A DNA stretch of 64,000 bases from Palsa-892 sp035295845 (lineage in GTDB: Bacteria > Pseudomonadota > Alphaproteobacteria > Rhizobiales > Xanthobacteraceae). Each line of letters begins with the position of its first letter. Position 1 is the stretch's first letter. The notes below the pieces were generated by a model. It ran no database searches. It worked only from the letters and a program-made list of their open reading frames with translations, and was not told the origin of the DNA. Location: the NCBI GenBank assembly GCA_035295845.1, contig DATGIF010000010.1, forward strand, positions 1-64,000, read 5' to 3'. Shown piece after piece: positions 40,975 through 49,950 of this stretch. Position numbers and translations under genes: made by a program.

Positions 40975-40986
40975 ATTGTATGCAGT
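40975..40986. promoter_or_regulatory. GntR operator candidate 2
   Basis: ATTGTATGCAGT: shares ten of ten leading bases with candidate 1. The centre-to-centre distance of 76 bases is close to seven helical turns, which would suit looping or cooperative binding. A related gtatgcat lies just before it. Confidence 0.6.
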
Positions 40987-41202
40987 ACCTCCTGAAGAGG
41001 CCTTGCGCTTGCTGGCCGCCTGCGCACGCACATTTTTGAGGAAATGCGGCCAAGGTTCTGTTTCTTCAGAATTTTCGCGAAATACAATTTTTTTCGCGGC
41101 AACAACGCCCTGCGGCGAGTTCCTCCGAATCCATGTCAAGGCACGCATCGCGGCTGGCACATGCCTTGCACGTTTGTCCGCACGCAACAGGGAGATTCCG
41201 TC

Positions 41203-42153
41203 ATGATCCGCCGCCGGGAATTCATGATCGGTGCGGGCTTAGCCGCAATAGCCGCGCCATCCATCGTCAAGGCCGACGAGCCGACCGTCATCAAGATGGG
41301 CGCGTTGAAGCTCATTCATTCGATCGCGCCCTATTTCTACGACAAGTTCACGCCCGCGGGTTACCAGGTCGACGTCATCCCGTTCGAGAGCCCGACCGAG
41401 GGCAAGAACGCCGTCGTTACCAAATCCGTCGATTTTGGCATGTTCGGCATTGCCGCGGCGACGCTTGGGGCCGCCGCCGGCGAGCCGATTGTCGTGATCG
41501 CAAGCGCCTGCAATCGCGGCATGGCCGTGATCGCGGCGAAGGATTCCGGCATCAATACGCTCAAGGATCTCAAGGGCAAGAAGGTCGGCATATGGCCGGG
41601 CTCCACGCAGGAGGTCTTCATTCGCGAGCGCCTTCACATGGAAGGCATGTCGATCGACGACATTACGCCGATCCGCATTTCCTTCAGCGAAATGCATCTC
41701 GCGCTCTCGCGCGGCGACATCGACGCCTATGTCGGCGCCGAGCCCGGGCCGAGCGTCAGCCTTTCCACCGGCGTCGGCAAGCTCGTTGAATATCCCTACA
41801 GCACGTCGATGGGATCCTTGAACATGATCTTCGGCGCTCATCGCGACACACTCGCGGAAAAGCCGCAGCTCGTGCGCGTGATCCTCGACATTCACCGCAA
41901 GGCGTCCGAATACGCCATGAAGAATCCGCTGGAGATGGCGGCGATGGCCGTCGCCAAGCTCGGACAGAAAAAAGAGGCGATCGAGATCTCGATCCCCAAT
42001 GTCGAGCTCACGTGGAAATTCGGCCCGACGCAAATCCAGCAATCGAAGACCTATGCCGAGCACATGCTGGAGCTGAAACAGATCAAGCAGCTTCCCGACT
42101 TTGCCAATTTCTTCGACACGAGATTCGTGCAGGAGGAGGAGAAGCAGGCTTGA
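41203..42153 (+). CDS. ABC transporter substrate-binding protein, SsuA/TauA/NMT1-like
   Basis: 316 residues. The N-terminus MIRRREFMIGAGLAAIAAPS resembles a Tat or Sec signal, cleaved near VKA-D. The mature protein has the NMT1/OMP-type fold (GINTLKDLKGKKVGIWPGST; ALSRGDIDAYVGAEPGPSVS). Relatives bind sulfonates, taurine, nitrate/bicarbonate, pyrimidine precursors or aromatic acids, so the ligand is open. The start at 41203 follows GGGAG. The gene heads an operon with permease (4-base overlap), ATPase and an arylformamidase-like hydrolase. Confidence 0.88.
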   Translation: MIRRREFMIGAGLAAIAAPSIVKADEPTVIKMGALKLIHSIAPYFYDKFTPAGYQVDVIPFESPTEGKNAVVTKSVDFGMFGIAAATLGAAAGEPIVVIASACNRGMAVIAAKDSGINTLKDLKGKKVGIWPGSTQEVFIRERLHMEGMSIDDITPIRISFSEMHLALSRGDIDAYVGAEPGPSVSLSTGVGKLVEYPYSTSMGSLNMIFGAHRDTLAEKPQLVRVILDIHRKASEYAMKNPLEMAAMAVAKLGQKKEAIEISIPNVELTWKFGPTQIQQSKTYAEHMLELKQIKQLPDFANFFDTRFVQEEEKQA

Positions 42154-43005
42154 GCATTTCGCTGGAAACAGCGGGCCCTTCGCTCGCCCCGGCGTCGGCG
42201 GTCGAACCGGCGCCGCAGCCTTCGGCGTCGCTCTTTTCACGCCTGCGCAATCCGGCAATCGCGCTCTTGTTTCCGGCGACGGTGCTCGTGTTCTGGCACT
42301 TCGCCACCTATGGCAAGAAATACGGCCTGATCCCGCCGCCCGGCGACGTGGCGGTGGAATTGTACGACCTCGCCTTCGGCGGAATTTATGACGACGCCTA
42401 CAGCAAAACGCTGCTTACGCATCTCCTCGCCTCGGTGAGTCGCGTCTATGGCGGCTTTGCGATCGCGCTCATGGTCGCATTGCCGCTCGGCCTCCTGATC
42501 GGCCGCATTGCCCTCGTTCGCAAGCTGCTCGATCCAACGCTGCAGGTGCTTCGCCCGATTCCGGTCACGGCGTGGCTGCCGCTCGCGATGATCATGTTCG
42601 GGCTCGGACCGCGCTCGGCCTTCTTTCTCGTGTGCCTCGGCGCCTTCTATCCGATCCTGCTGAACACGATTTTCGGCGTACGCTCGGTCGATCCTAGATT
42701 GTTCGAGGCCGCGAGCATGCTCGGCTGCGAGGGGACGGCGCAGTTCTTCCGCGTCGTTCTGCCCGCAAGCCTGCCCGCGATTTTCACCGGGCTGCGGCTC
42801 GGGCTCGGCTTTGCCTGGGTCGTGATCGTCGTCGGCGAAATGACCGGCGTGCAGACGGGCCTCGGCGCGATCATCATGGAGGCGCGGCAGCTTTCGCGCA
42901 CCGAAATCGTGATCTGCGGCATGATCGTGATCGGGATTGCCGGCTTTATTTCCGATCGCGCCATTCTCTGGCTCGGCCGCTATCTCCTGAAATGGAGTCC
43001 GAACA

Positions 43006-43013
<8 letters not shown>
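42150..43013 (+). CDS. ABC transporter permease, SsuC/TauC-like
   Basis: 287 residues with six hydrophobic helices. A TTG start at 42150 overlaps the stop of the binding-protein gene (TTGA) and has GGAG eight bases upstream. The EAA loop facing the ATPase reads FEAASMLGCEGTAQFFRVVL followed by PASLPAIFTGLRLGLGFAW, as in BPD_transp_1 permeases of the nitrate/sulfonate group. About 30 polar Pro/Ala-rich residues precede TM1. The ATPase gene overlaps its 3' end by 8 bases. Confidence 0.9.
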
Positions 43014-43782
<769 letters not shown>

Positions 43783-43822
43783 GCTTGTAAGCGCGGGCGG
43801 GATTGGCTTCTATTCGATCCCG

Positions 43823-44644
43823 ATGGACGAGATCATCTGGCGCGGCATGAACCGGCCGCAACTTGACGCCGCCTACAACAACACGGCGGCGGTTGCGAAC
43901 AGCGCCGCGAAGATCGCAGAGTGGACCGAACGCAGCGCACGCCTGCGCGCCCAAAAAGGCGAGTTGCTTGACCTCGCTTACGGCCCGCGACCGCGCAATC
44001 GCATCGATATTTTCAAGTGCGGCGCCGAGCGCGCGCCGCTCTTCGCCTTTATCCATGGCGGCTATTGGCAGAGCCGCAGCAAGGAGATTTTCTCCTGCAT
44101 GGCCGAAGGCCCGCTCGCCCGCGGCATGGATGCGGCGTTGATCGGCTATACGCTCGCACCCGAGGCGACGCTCACCGAAATCGTCGAGGAAGTGCGCGCG
44201 GCCATGCGCTGGCTGCGGGCGGAAGGCCCGCGATCGGGCATTGCCGAGAACGGCGTCATCGCTTCAGGCTGGTCGGCGGGCGGACACCTGACCGCGATGG
44301 TCCTTCCCGAAGCCGACGCGGGGCTTGCGATCAGCGGGATTTTTGAGCTCACGCCGTGCCGCTTGAATTATCTGAACGAAAAACTTCATCTCACGGCGGA
44401 CGAGGTGGTGAAGCTCAGCCCCATACGGCACCCTGGAAAGCGATCGAAGCCGCTCACGATCGCGTTCGGCGAAGCGGAGCTCCCCGAGCTGCAACGCCAG
44501 TCGCGCGATTATTATGCGGCGCGGCAGAAGGCGGGGCCCGCCGCCAGGCTCCTCCCGCTTCGAGGCCACGATCACTTCTCGATCCTCGAGGAGCTGGCCA
44601 ATCCTGCGGGCCGGTTGACGGAAGCGGCGGTAAAGTTGGCCTGA
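43823..44644 (+). CDS. alpha/beta hydrolase, arylformamidase-like
   Basis: 273 residues. HGGYW forms the oxyanion motif, GWSAGGH the nucleophile elbow, and RGHDHFSI carries the catalytic His. The N-terminal part (WRGMNRPQLDAAYNNTAAVA) is characteristic of esterase/kynurenine-formamidase-like hydrolases that open N-formyl or cyclic amide bonds. It follows the ABC ATPase by 40 bases, so it probably acts on the imported compound. Together with the AtzF-like amidase under the same GntR neighbourhood, it suggests catabolism of an amide or ureide. The specific substrate is unknown. Confidence 0.82.
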   Translation: MDEIIWRGMNRPQLDAAYNNTAAVANSAAKIAEWTERSARLRAQKGELLDLAYGPRPRNRIDIFKCGAERAPLFAFIHGGYWQSRSKEIFSCMAEGPLARGMDAALIGYTLAPEATLTEIVEEVRAAMRWLRAEGPRSGIAENGVIASGWSAGGHLTAMVLPEADAGLAISGIFELTPCRLNYLNEKLHLTADEVVKLSPIRHPGKRSKPLTIAFGEAELPELQRQSRDYYAARQKAGPAARLLPLRGHDHFSILEELANPAGRLTEAAVKLA

Positions 44645-44749
44645 TACCCCTAATAGAACGGGCGAACTTACGGTTAACAAATTGTTAGCCGCGCTTCGCT
44701 CTAGTCACGCCGACGCTTTCAATCCTTCGATTCGCGACCGGCGGCCAGC

Positions 44750-45547
44750 ATGAAACCGAATGGAACCCCACCCGCGCCCTCGATCTTTATCGGCACCCCT
44801 TGCTTCGGCGGCCTCGTCACCACCGGCTATATGATGTCGGCCCTCAAGCTCATGCAGTATGGAGAGGCGGCGGGATTTTCGATCAACCTCAATCTCCTCG
44901 GGCGCGATTCACTGGTGACGCGGTCGCGCAATACGCTCGTCGCGCAGTTTCTCACGACGAACGACACGCATCTCATGTTCATCGATTCCGACATCACCTT
45001 CGAGCCCGAGTTGATCCATCGAATGCTCGCTTTCGATCAGGACGTGGTCGCCGGCATGTATCCGGCCAAGGCCTTTCGCTGGGACGTGCCGCAGAAAATC
45101 AGGGACCGGGAACCGCCGCAGACGGCGGGGCTGCAATACGTCGGAAAATTCTGCGAGGGCGCCGAACTCGAGCGCCGCGGGCCGTTCGCCACCGGCGTTT
45201 ATTGCGCGACAGGTTTCACGCTGATGAAACGGAGCGTCATTGAGCGGCTGATCAAGGCGTATCCGGAGCGCGCCTACAGTTCCGATCACGTTTACGTTCC
45301 TGCAAAATCCGAACAAGAATTCTACGCTCTGTTCGAGTGCATGATTGATCCGGAAACAAAGGAATACCTCAGCGAGGATTTTGGATTTTGCCGGCTGTGG
45401 CGCGCGCTCGGCGGCAAGATTTGGCTCGATGTGGAAGGAGCGCTCGTGCACACGGGCCCCTATGATTTTGCCGGCGAACCGGCGCTCCGCTTCGGCAGCT
45501 CGCAGACGGCGCAGGAAGCTCCACTGAAGGCGAAAGCAGTCGCGTAA
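44750..45547 (+). CDS. GT-A-fold glycosyltransferase-like protein
   Basis: 265 residues. The opening IFIGTPCFGGLVTTGYMMSA and the metal-binding HLMFIDSDITFEPELI (Asp-Ser-Asp) fit a GT-A nucleotide-sugar transferase, as does the later EDFGFCRLWRALGGKIWLD acceptor-side segment. There is no membrane helix. Similar stand-alone proteins occur widely in rhizobia without known products. It has its own upstream region of 105 bases and no sugar genes beside it. Confidence 0.75.
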   Translation: MKPNGTPPAPSIFIGTPCFGGLVTTGYMMSALKLMQYGEAAGFSINLNLLGRDSLVTRSRNTLVAQFLTTNDTHLMFIDSDITFEPELIHRMLAFDQDVVAGMYPAKAFRWDVPQKIRDREPPQTAGLQYVGKFCEGAELERRGPFATGVYCATGFTLMKRSVIERLIKAYPERAYSSDHVYVPAKSEQEFYALFECMIDPETKEYLSEDFGFCRLWRALGGKIWLDVEGALVHTGPYDFAGEPALRFGSSQTAQEAPLKAKAVA

Positions 45548-45725
45548 AATTCACCAAGCGATAAAGAATTTTCGCGCAAAGCCCGCGCAAAAAATTTCAG
45601 CAGACAATGGCTGAAGAAATCAAATTAGTCTTACCTTACGTGAAGATTACTCCTTATCCGAGCGCATCATTTACACGGCTATAGGGGCAAGTCTATATAG
45701 AACCCGCCAGTCTCGGCCCGGGGGT

Positions 45726-45983
45726 GTGTCGGTGGATATCGCGTACGAAATCAAAAAAATCATTGCTTCCGAAATGAAGGTCCCCATCGAGCGATTGAAC
45801 GCCGATACCCGCCTCGAGGATCTCGGAGTCGAATCCATCGACATCATCGAGATCGTTTTCGAAATCGAGCAGAAATTCGACATCGAAATCCCGTTGAACG
45901 CCAACGAGAACATGGCCGAAGAGTTCAAGACGGTCGGGGCGGTCGCCAAAGCCGTGGAATCCGCGGTGCAGGCGAAAAATTGA
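45726..45983 (+). CDS. acyl carrier protein
   Basis: 85 residues, four-helix ACP. The phosphopantetheine Ser is in DLGVESIDIIEIVFEIEQKF (canonical DSL replaced by ESI, as in several specialised ACPs). The acidic helix II and the length fit a carrier of acyl chains for lipid or secondary synthesis rather than the housekeeping AcpP. It starts at GTG 45726; a second GTG is at 45732. No ketosynthase or acyltransferase is adjacent, so its partner pathway is not visible. Confidence 0.85.
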   Translation: MSVDIAYEIKKIIASEMKVPIERLNADTRLEDLGVESIDIIEIVFEIEQKFDIEIPLNANENMAEEFKTVGAVAKAVESAVQAKN

Positions 45984-46078
45984 CCCGCGGGCCGGACGCA
46001 ATTCCGCTGGCCGGAACTCAACCTCCCGTCATCAGAATCCGGAGCCGCCGGCGGCGAGAAACCGCGATGGGATTTACC

Positions 46079-47509
46079 TCACGATAAATCCGACGACGCA
46101 TCCGCCGCCGCCATCAACCGCGGCCTCGCGGTCGCGCGCGGGGGCTCCGCCGGCGCTTCGGCAAGGGCGAAGCTCATGGAGAAATCGGCGCCGCCGCCGG
46201 GACGATTTTCGACCGTGATCGTTCCTCCATGCGCCTCGACGATGCGCTTGACGATCGACAGGCCCAGCCCCGCCCCGTCCGCGCGCCTGCGGTCGCGGCG
46301 CCAGAAACGCTCGAAGACGAGTTCGCGCTTGGCAAGCGGCACCCCTTCGCCCTCGTCGAGCACACTGAGCGTGCCCTGTTCACCCACGACGACCTCGACC
46401 GTCGTTTCCTTCGGCGTGTGATTGATCGCGTTCTCCACGAGGTTGCGGATCGCGCGCCGCAGCATTTCCGCATTGCCCTTGACCCAGACGGGGTCTTCGA
46501 CGCCGCTCACGGCAATGGTCTTTCCCCGCGCCAGCGCAAGCGGCGCGATGAATTCGGCGACCTCGGCGCAGACCTGCCGCAGATCGGCTTTCTCGGCGGG
46601 ATCGACGACGAGCGTGTCGAGTTCGGCCGCATCCAGCAGCTGGTTGACGACGCGGCTCATGCCCTCGACATCGCGGCGCACCGCTTCGGTGGCGCGCTCG
46701 TCAGGCAAAGTTTCGATGCGGGTGCGGAGGATGGCGAGCGGCGTGCGCAATTCATGCGCGGCGTCCGCGGTGAATTCGCGCTGCCGGCGGAAGCCTTGTT
46801 CGAGCCGGTCGAGCGCCTGATTGACCGCGACCACCAGCGGAAGAATTTCCCGCGGAATGTCGTCGATGGGGAGCCGCACGTCGATCTGCGCCGGGCTGAT
46901 GTGCTCGGCGCGATCCGACACGCGCAGGAGCGGCTGCACGGCGCGGCGGAAGATCGCGATATCGGTCGCCAGCAACAGAAGCAGGATCGGCACCGTGATC
47001 CAGCCGACCTTCTGAAAGAAGCTTGCGACCACGTCGTCGATGATCACGTCGCGATGCGCGAGGTCCTCCGCGACCTGAATCCAGACGATGCGGCCGCCGA
47101 TCTCCTTGCGAATGCTCGCGCCGGAAATGATGCGGTCGCCCCGCACCGTTTCCAGGAGCTGAACGGGCGAGGCCTGATTGTCCGCCGAAAAGACCGGCGC
47201 TTGATCCTTGCGTGACGAGAAAAGCACCTGCCCGCCGTCGTCGAGTACGGCGTAAAGGTAGCGGCCATAGGCCTCGGAATAGACATCGTGGATCTCGGGC
47301 GGCAGTTCGAACGACCATCCGCCGTCCGCGCCCGGCACCAGATAGCGCGCGAGCACCTCCGCGTTATCGCGCATGGCCTGGCGCTGGAGATTTTCCACGT
47401 CGGAATTCAGGAACCAGTAGAGCACCAAGGGCATGACGATCGCGGTCACGACGACCGCGATGACGTGCAAAAATATGATGCGCGACATCAGCGACTTGAA
47501 GCGCAGCAC
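46079..47509 (-). CDS. sensor histidine kinase of the efflux-linked two-component system
   Basis: 476 residues. TM1 at about 10-32, a periplasmic sensor of about 130 residues (PPEIHDVYSEAYGRYLYAVL), TM2 near 165-185, HAMP, then the HisKA box REFTADAAHELRTPLAILRT, and an ATPase domain with NLVENAINHTP and GAGLGLSIVKRIVEAHGG. The architecture is QseC/TctE-like. It starts at GTG one base after the response-regulator stop, so the pair is co-translated. It faces away from the RND efflux operon across a repeat-rich operator. Confidence 0.9.
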   Translation of the reverse strand: MLRFKSLMSRIIFLHVIAVVVTAIVMPLVLYWFLNSDVENLQRQAMRDNAEVLARYLVPGADGGWSFELPPEIHDVYSEAYGRYLYAVLDDGGQVLFSSRKDQAPVFSADNQASPVQLLETVRGDRIISGASIRKEIGGRIVWIQVAEDLAHRDVIIDDVVASFFQKVGWITVPILLLLLATDIAIFRRAVQPLLRVSDRAEHISPAQIDVRLPIDDIPREILPLVVAVNQALDRLEQGFRRQREFTADAAHELRTPLAILRTRIETLPDERATEAVRRDVEGMSRVVNQLLDAAELDTLVVDPAEKADLRQVCAEVAEFIAPLALARGKTIAVSGVEDPVWVKGNAEMLRRAIRNLVENAINHTPKETTVEVVVGEQGTLSVLDEGEGVPLAKRELVFERFWRRDRRRADGAGLGLSIVKRIVEAHGGTITVENRPGGGADFSMSFALAEAPAEPPRATARPRLMAAADASSDLS

Positions 47510-47510
47510 G

Positions 47511-48185
47511 CTACTTGTCCTCCGACATGACGTAGCCGACGCCGCGGATGGTATCGATCTTCACCTTGGCGCCGCGGTTGGCGAGCTGCGTGCGCAGGCG
47601 ATGGACGTAGACTTCGACGGCGTTCGAGGCGACGTCGCCGGCAAGGCCGAAAATCTGGTCCTCGACGAGCTTTTTCGGCACGACATTGTCCTTGCGCCGC
47701 ATCAGGAGTTCGAGCACCGCGGTCTCGCGCGCGGACAAGACCTGCGGCTTGTCGTCGATGAAGGTCTGACGGCCTTCGGTGTCGAACACCACATTGGAGA
47801 GCCTGAGCGAGCTTCCGAGCAGCTGGCTCGGCCGCCGCAACAGCGCTTCCAACCGCGCCACCAGTTCGTTGAAGGCGAAAGGCTTCACGAGATAATCGTC
47901 GGCGCCGCTGCGAAGGCCGCTGACGCGGTCATGCACGCCGCCGCGCGCGGTGAGGACAAGAACCGGAATCGGATCCTTGCGGTGTCGCAGGTCGCGCAGA
48001 ATCGTAAGACCATCTCCATCCGGCAGGCCGAGATCGAGAATGAGCGCGGCGTAGCGGGTCGTCGCAAGCGCCGCTTGTGCCTCGCTCACACTCGCGAGGA
48101 GATCGACGTCAAACCCCGCGGACTGCAGCCCCTTGGCGAGGAGCTGTGCGAGTTCGTCGTTGTCTTCGACAACCAATAATCTCAT
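47511..48185 (-). CDS. OmpR/QseB-type response regulator
   Basis: 224 residues from ATG 48185 (MRLLVVEDNDELAQLL). The receiver holds acidic VVEDND, the phosphoacceptor in ALILDLGLPDGDG and the switch Lys in DDYLVKPF; the C-terminal winged helix has LLMRRKDNVVPKKLVEDQIF and VEVYVHRLRTQL. An in-frame extension to 48296 would run into the operator. OmpR-family dimers bind head-to-tail repeats with 11-base spacing, which are exactly what the divergent promoter region shows. Confidence 0.92.
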   Translation of the reverse strand: MRLLVVEDNDELAQLLAKGLQSAGFDVDLLASVSEAQAALATTRYAALILDLGLPDGDGLTILRDLRHRKDPIPVLVLTARGGVHDRVSGLRSGADDYLVKPFAFNELVARLEALLRRPSQLLGSSLRLSNVVFDTEGRQTFIDDKPQVLSARETAVLELLMRRKDNVVPKKLVEDQIFGLAGDVASNAVEVYVHRLRTQLANRGAKVKIDTIRGVGYVMSEDK

Positions 48186-48269
48186 GGCGGCGTTGCCCGA
48201 TCGATCCGCACCAAAATACCGTAAAACGAGGAAATGATGACGTGACCACCAAGGCCGAACCAGCGCTGC

Positions 48270-48331
48270 TGTAAGCTTGGTGTAAGGTTCGCGCAAGGCG
48301 GACGCGAAAGCACGCGTAAGGCTGCTGTAAG
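48270..48331. promoter_or_regulatory. 11-base-spaced (C/T)GTAAG direct-repeat operator
   Basis: TGTAAG at 48270, TGTAAG at 48281 and CGCAAG at 48292 are spaced by exactly 11 bases; CGTAAG at 48315 and TGTAAG at 48326 are again 11 apart. The 11-mer gctgctgtaag occurs twice (48265 and 48321). This is the array type bound by OmpR/PmrA/QseB-family regulators. It lies between the regulator gene and the efflux operon. Confidence 0.65.
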
Positions 48332-48489
48332 TCCCACCCCCTAAAAGCCTCGCATGCTAGGCGCTGCTGATTGGCGCGGAAGCAAGCACGTGTTCAGCGC
48401 CCTGAAATCCGCGCGCGGCGCCTCGCCGCACTACGCTGGTATGCGGTGACATTCACCGCGAACGCGACTACCGCACGGGATCGCCGGAG

Positions 48490-49926
48490 ATGGAATCCGA
48501 CATGAGGATCGGGCCGCTCAAGCAAGTCACGTCGCTGCTGCGATCGAAGGCCGTTGCCGCGCTTGCTCACCTGCGCCCGGTCGCCAACGAATTACGGCGC
48601 CGGGCGGAGGACGTGATCGAACGGAGCGGCCTCCGGCCTCACCTCGAAAAATTATTTCTGCGATCGAAGGCGCTCGTTGCGCGTCTCGCTCCTCAGCTGC
48701 GCGTCGGCAAACTATCGTCTCGATCGAAAGCGGCGATCGGATTTGTCGTCCTCTGCTTCGCCTTCGGCGCCATTCTCATCGGCTCGAAGGCGGATCGCGG
48801 ACGCGCCGATGCCGATCTCAAGAGCCCGGCCAAGAGCGAGCGCGGCGTATTCCGGCTCACGCCGAAGCAATGGGCGACGCTTACGATCGAGCCGGTGGCG
48901 ATCCAATCTTTCCGCACCGAGCAGCGGACCGAGGGCAAGATTACCGTCGACGAAGACCGCTCGACGCCGATCTTCTCCCCCTATGCCGGCCGCGTCACCA
49001 AGCTCCTGGTGAGCCCGGGCGACACGGTGCAGCGCGGGCAGCCGCTGTTCGTGCTCGAGGCCGCGGATTCCGTGCAGGGGCAGAACGATTTCATCACGGC
49101 GGTCACCGCCGTGAACAAGGCGCGCTCGCAGGTCACCCTGACCGAGACCACCGAGCGGCGGCTGCACAATCTCTACGATGCCAACGCCATGCCGCTGAAG
49201 GACTGGCAGCAGGCGCAGGCGGATCTCACGGCCGCGAAAAACGACCTGCGGACCGCCGAAACCACGCTCGAAGCCATGCGCAATCGCCTGCGCATTCTCG
49301 GCAAGACCGATGCCGAAATCGACACGTTTCAGCAGAGCGGCGCGATCACGCCCGACTCGACCGTCTATGCTCCGCTCGCCGGCACGATCGTGCAGCGCAA
49401 GGTCGGCCCCGGCCAATACATCACCGCGGGGTCGAGCGACCCGGTCTTCGTCATCGGCGATTTGTCGACGGTCTGGCTTGTCGCCTTTGTGCGCGAGTCC
49501 GACGCCTCCAAGGTGAAGCTCGATCAGACAATCCGGTTCACGGTGCTTACCTATCCCGATCAGGTATTCGAGGCGAAGATCAACTACATCGCGACCTCGA
49601 TCGACCCCGCGAGCCGCCGGCTCATGGTCCGCGCCACGATCGACAATTCGCAGGCGCTCCTCAAGCTCGAAATGTTCGCGAGCGTCATCATCGTGACCGA
49701 CGAAGGCGTGCCGATGACGGCGGTGCCGCGCGAAGCCGTCATCTACGAAGGCGACATCGCGCGCGCGTGGGTCGCGGTTGAGGAAATGGCGGTCGAACTC
49801 AGGACGGTCAAGCTCGGGCTCTCCAACGGACGGCTGATCCAGGTGCTCGATGGCCTTGCGCCCGGCGAGAAAGTCGTCACGCGCGGGAGCCTGTTCATCG
49901 ACCGCATGGCGTCCGGCGGCCAGTAA
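48490..49926 (+). CDS. RND efflux periplasmic adaptor (CzcB/CusB-like) with long cytoplasmic N-terminus
   Basis: 478 residues. One TM at about 82-97 (IGFVVLCFAFGAILIG); then barrel-sandwich (YAGRVTKLLVSPGDTVQRGQ), alpha-hairpin (ARSQVTLTETTERRLHNLYD), lipoyl (TVYAPLAGTIVQRKVGPGQY) and beta-barrel domains of an HME-type membrane fusion protein. The first 80 residues are unusual: three RSKA-centred segments (18-21, 58-61, 78-81), rich in Arg/Leu, precede the TM. No His/Met-rich metal site is obvious. It starts at ATG 48490 or 48502 and is 24 bases from the pump gene. Confidence 0.9.
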   Translation: MESDMRIGPLKQVTSLLRSKAVAALAHLRPVANELRRRAEDVIERSGLRPHLEKLFLRSKALVARLAPQLRVGKLSSRSKAAIGFVVLCFAFGAILIGSKADRGRADADLKSPAKSERGVFRLTPKQWATLTIEPVAIQSFRTEQRTEGKITVDEDRSTPIFSPYAGRVTKLLVSPGDTVQRGQPLFVLEAADSVQGQNDFITAVTAVNKARSQVTLTETTERRLHNLYDANAMPLKDWQQAQADLTAAKNDLRTAETTLEAMRNRLRILGKTDAEIDTFQQSGAITPDSTVYAPLAGTIVQRKVGPGQYITAGSSDPVFVIGDLSTVWLVAFVRESDASKVKLDQTIRFTVLTYPDQVFEAKINYIATSIDPASRRLMVRATIDNSQALLKLEMFASVIIVTDEGVPMTAVPREAVIYEGDIARAWVAVEEMAVELRTVKLGLSNGRLIQVLDGLAPGEKVVTRGSLFIDRMASGGQ

Positions 49927-49950
49927 TTACGCGTTGAGCGGGGTGCAGCG

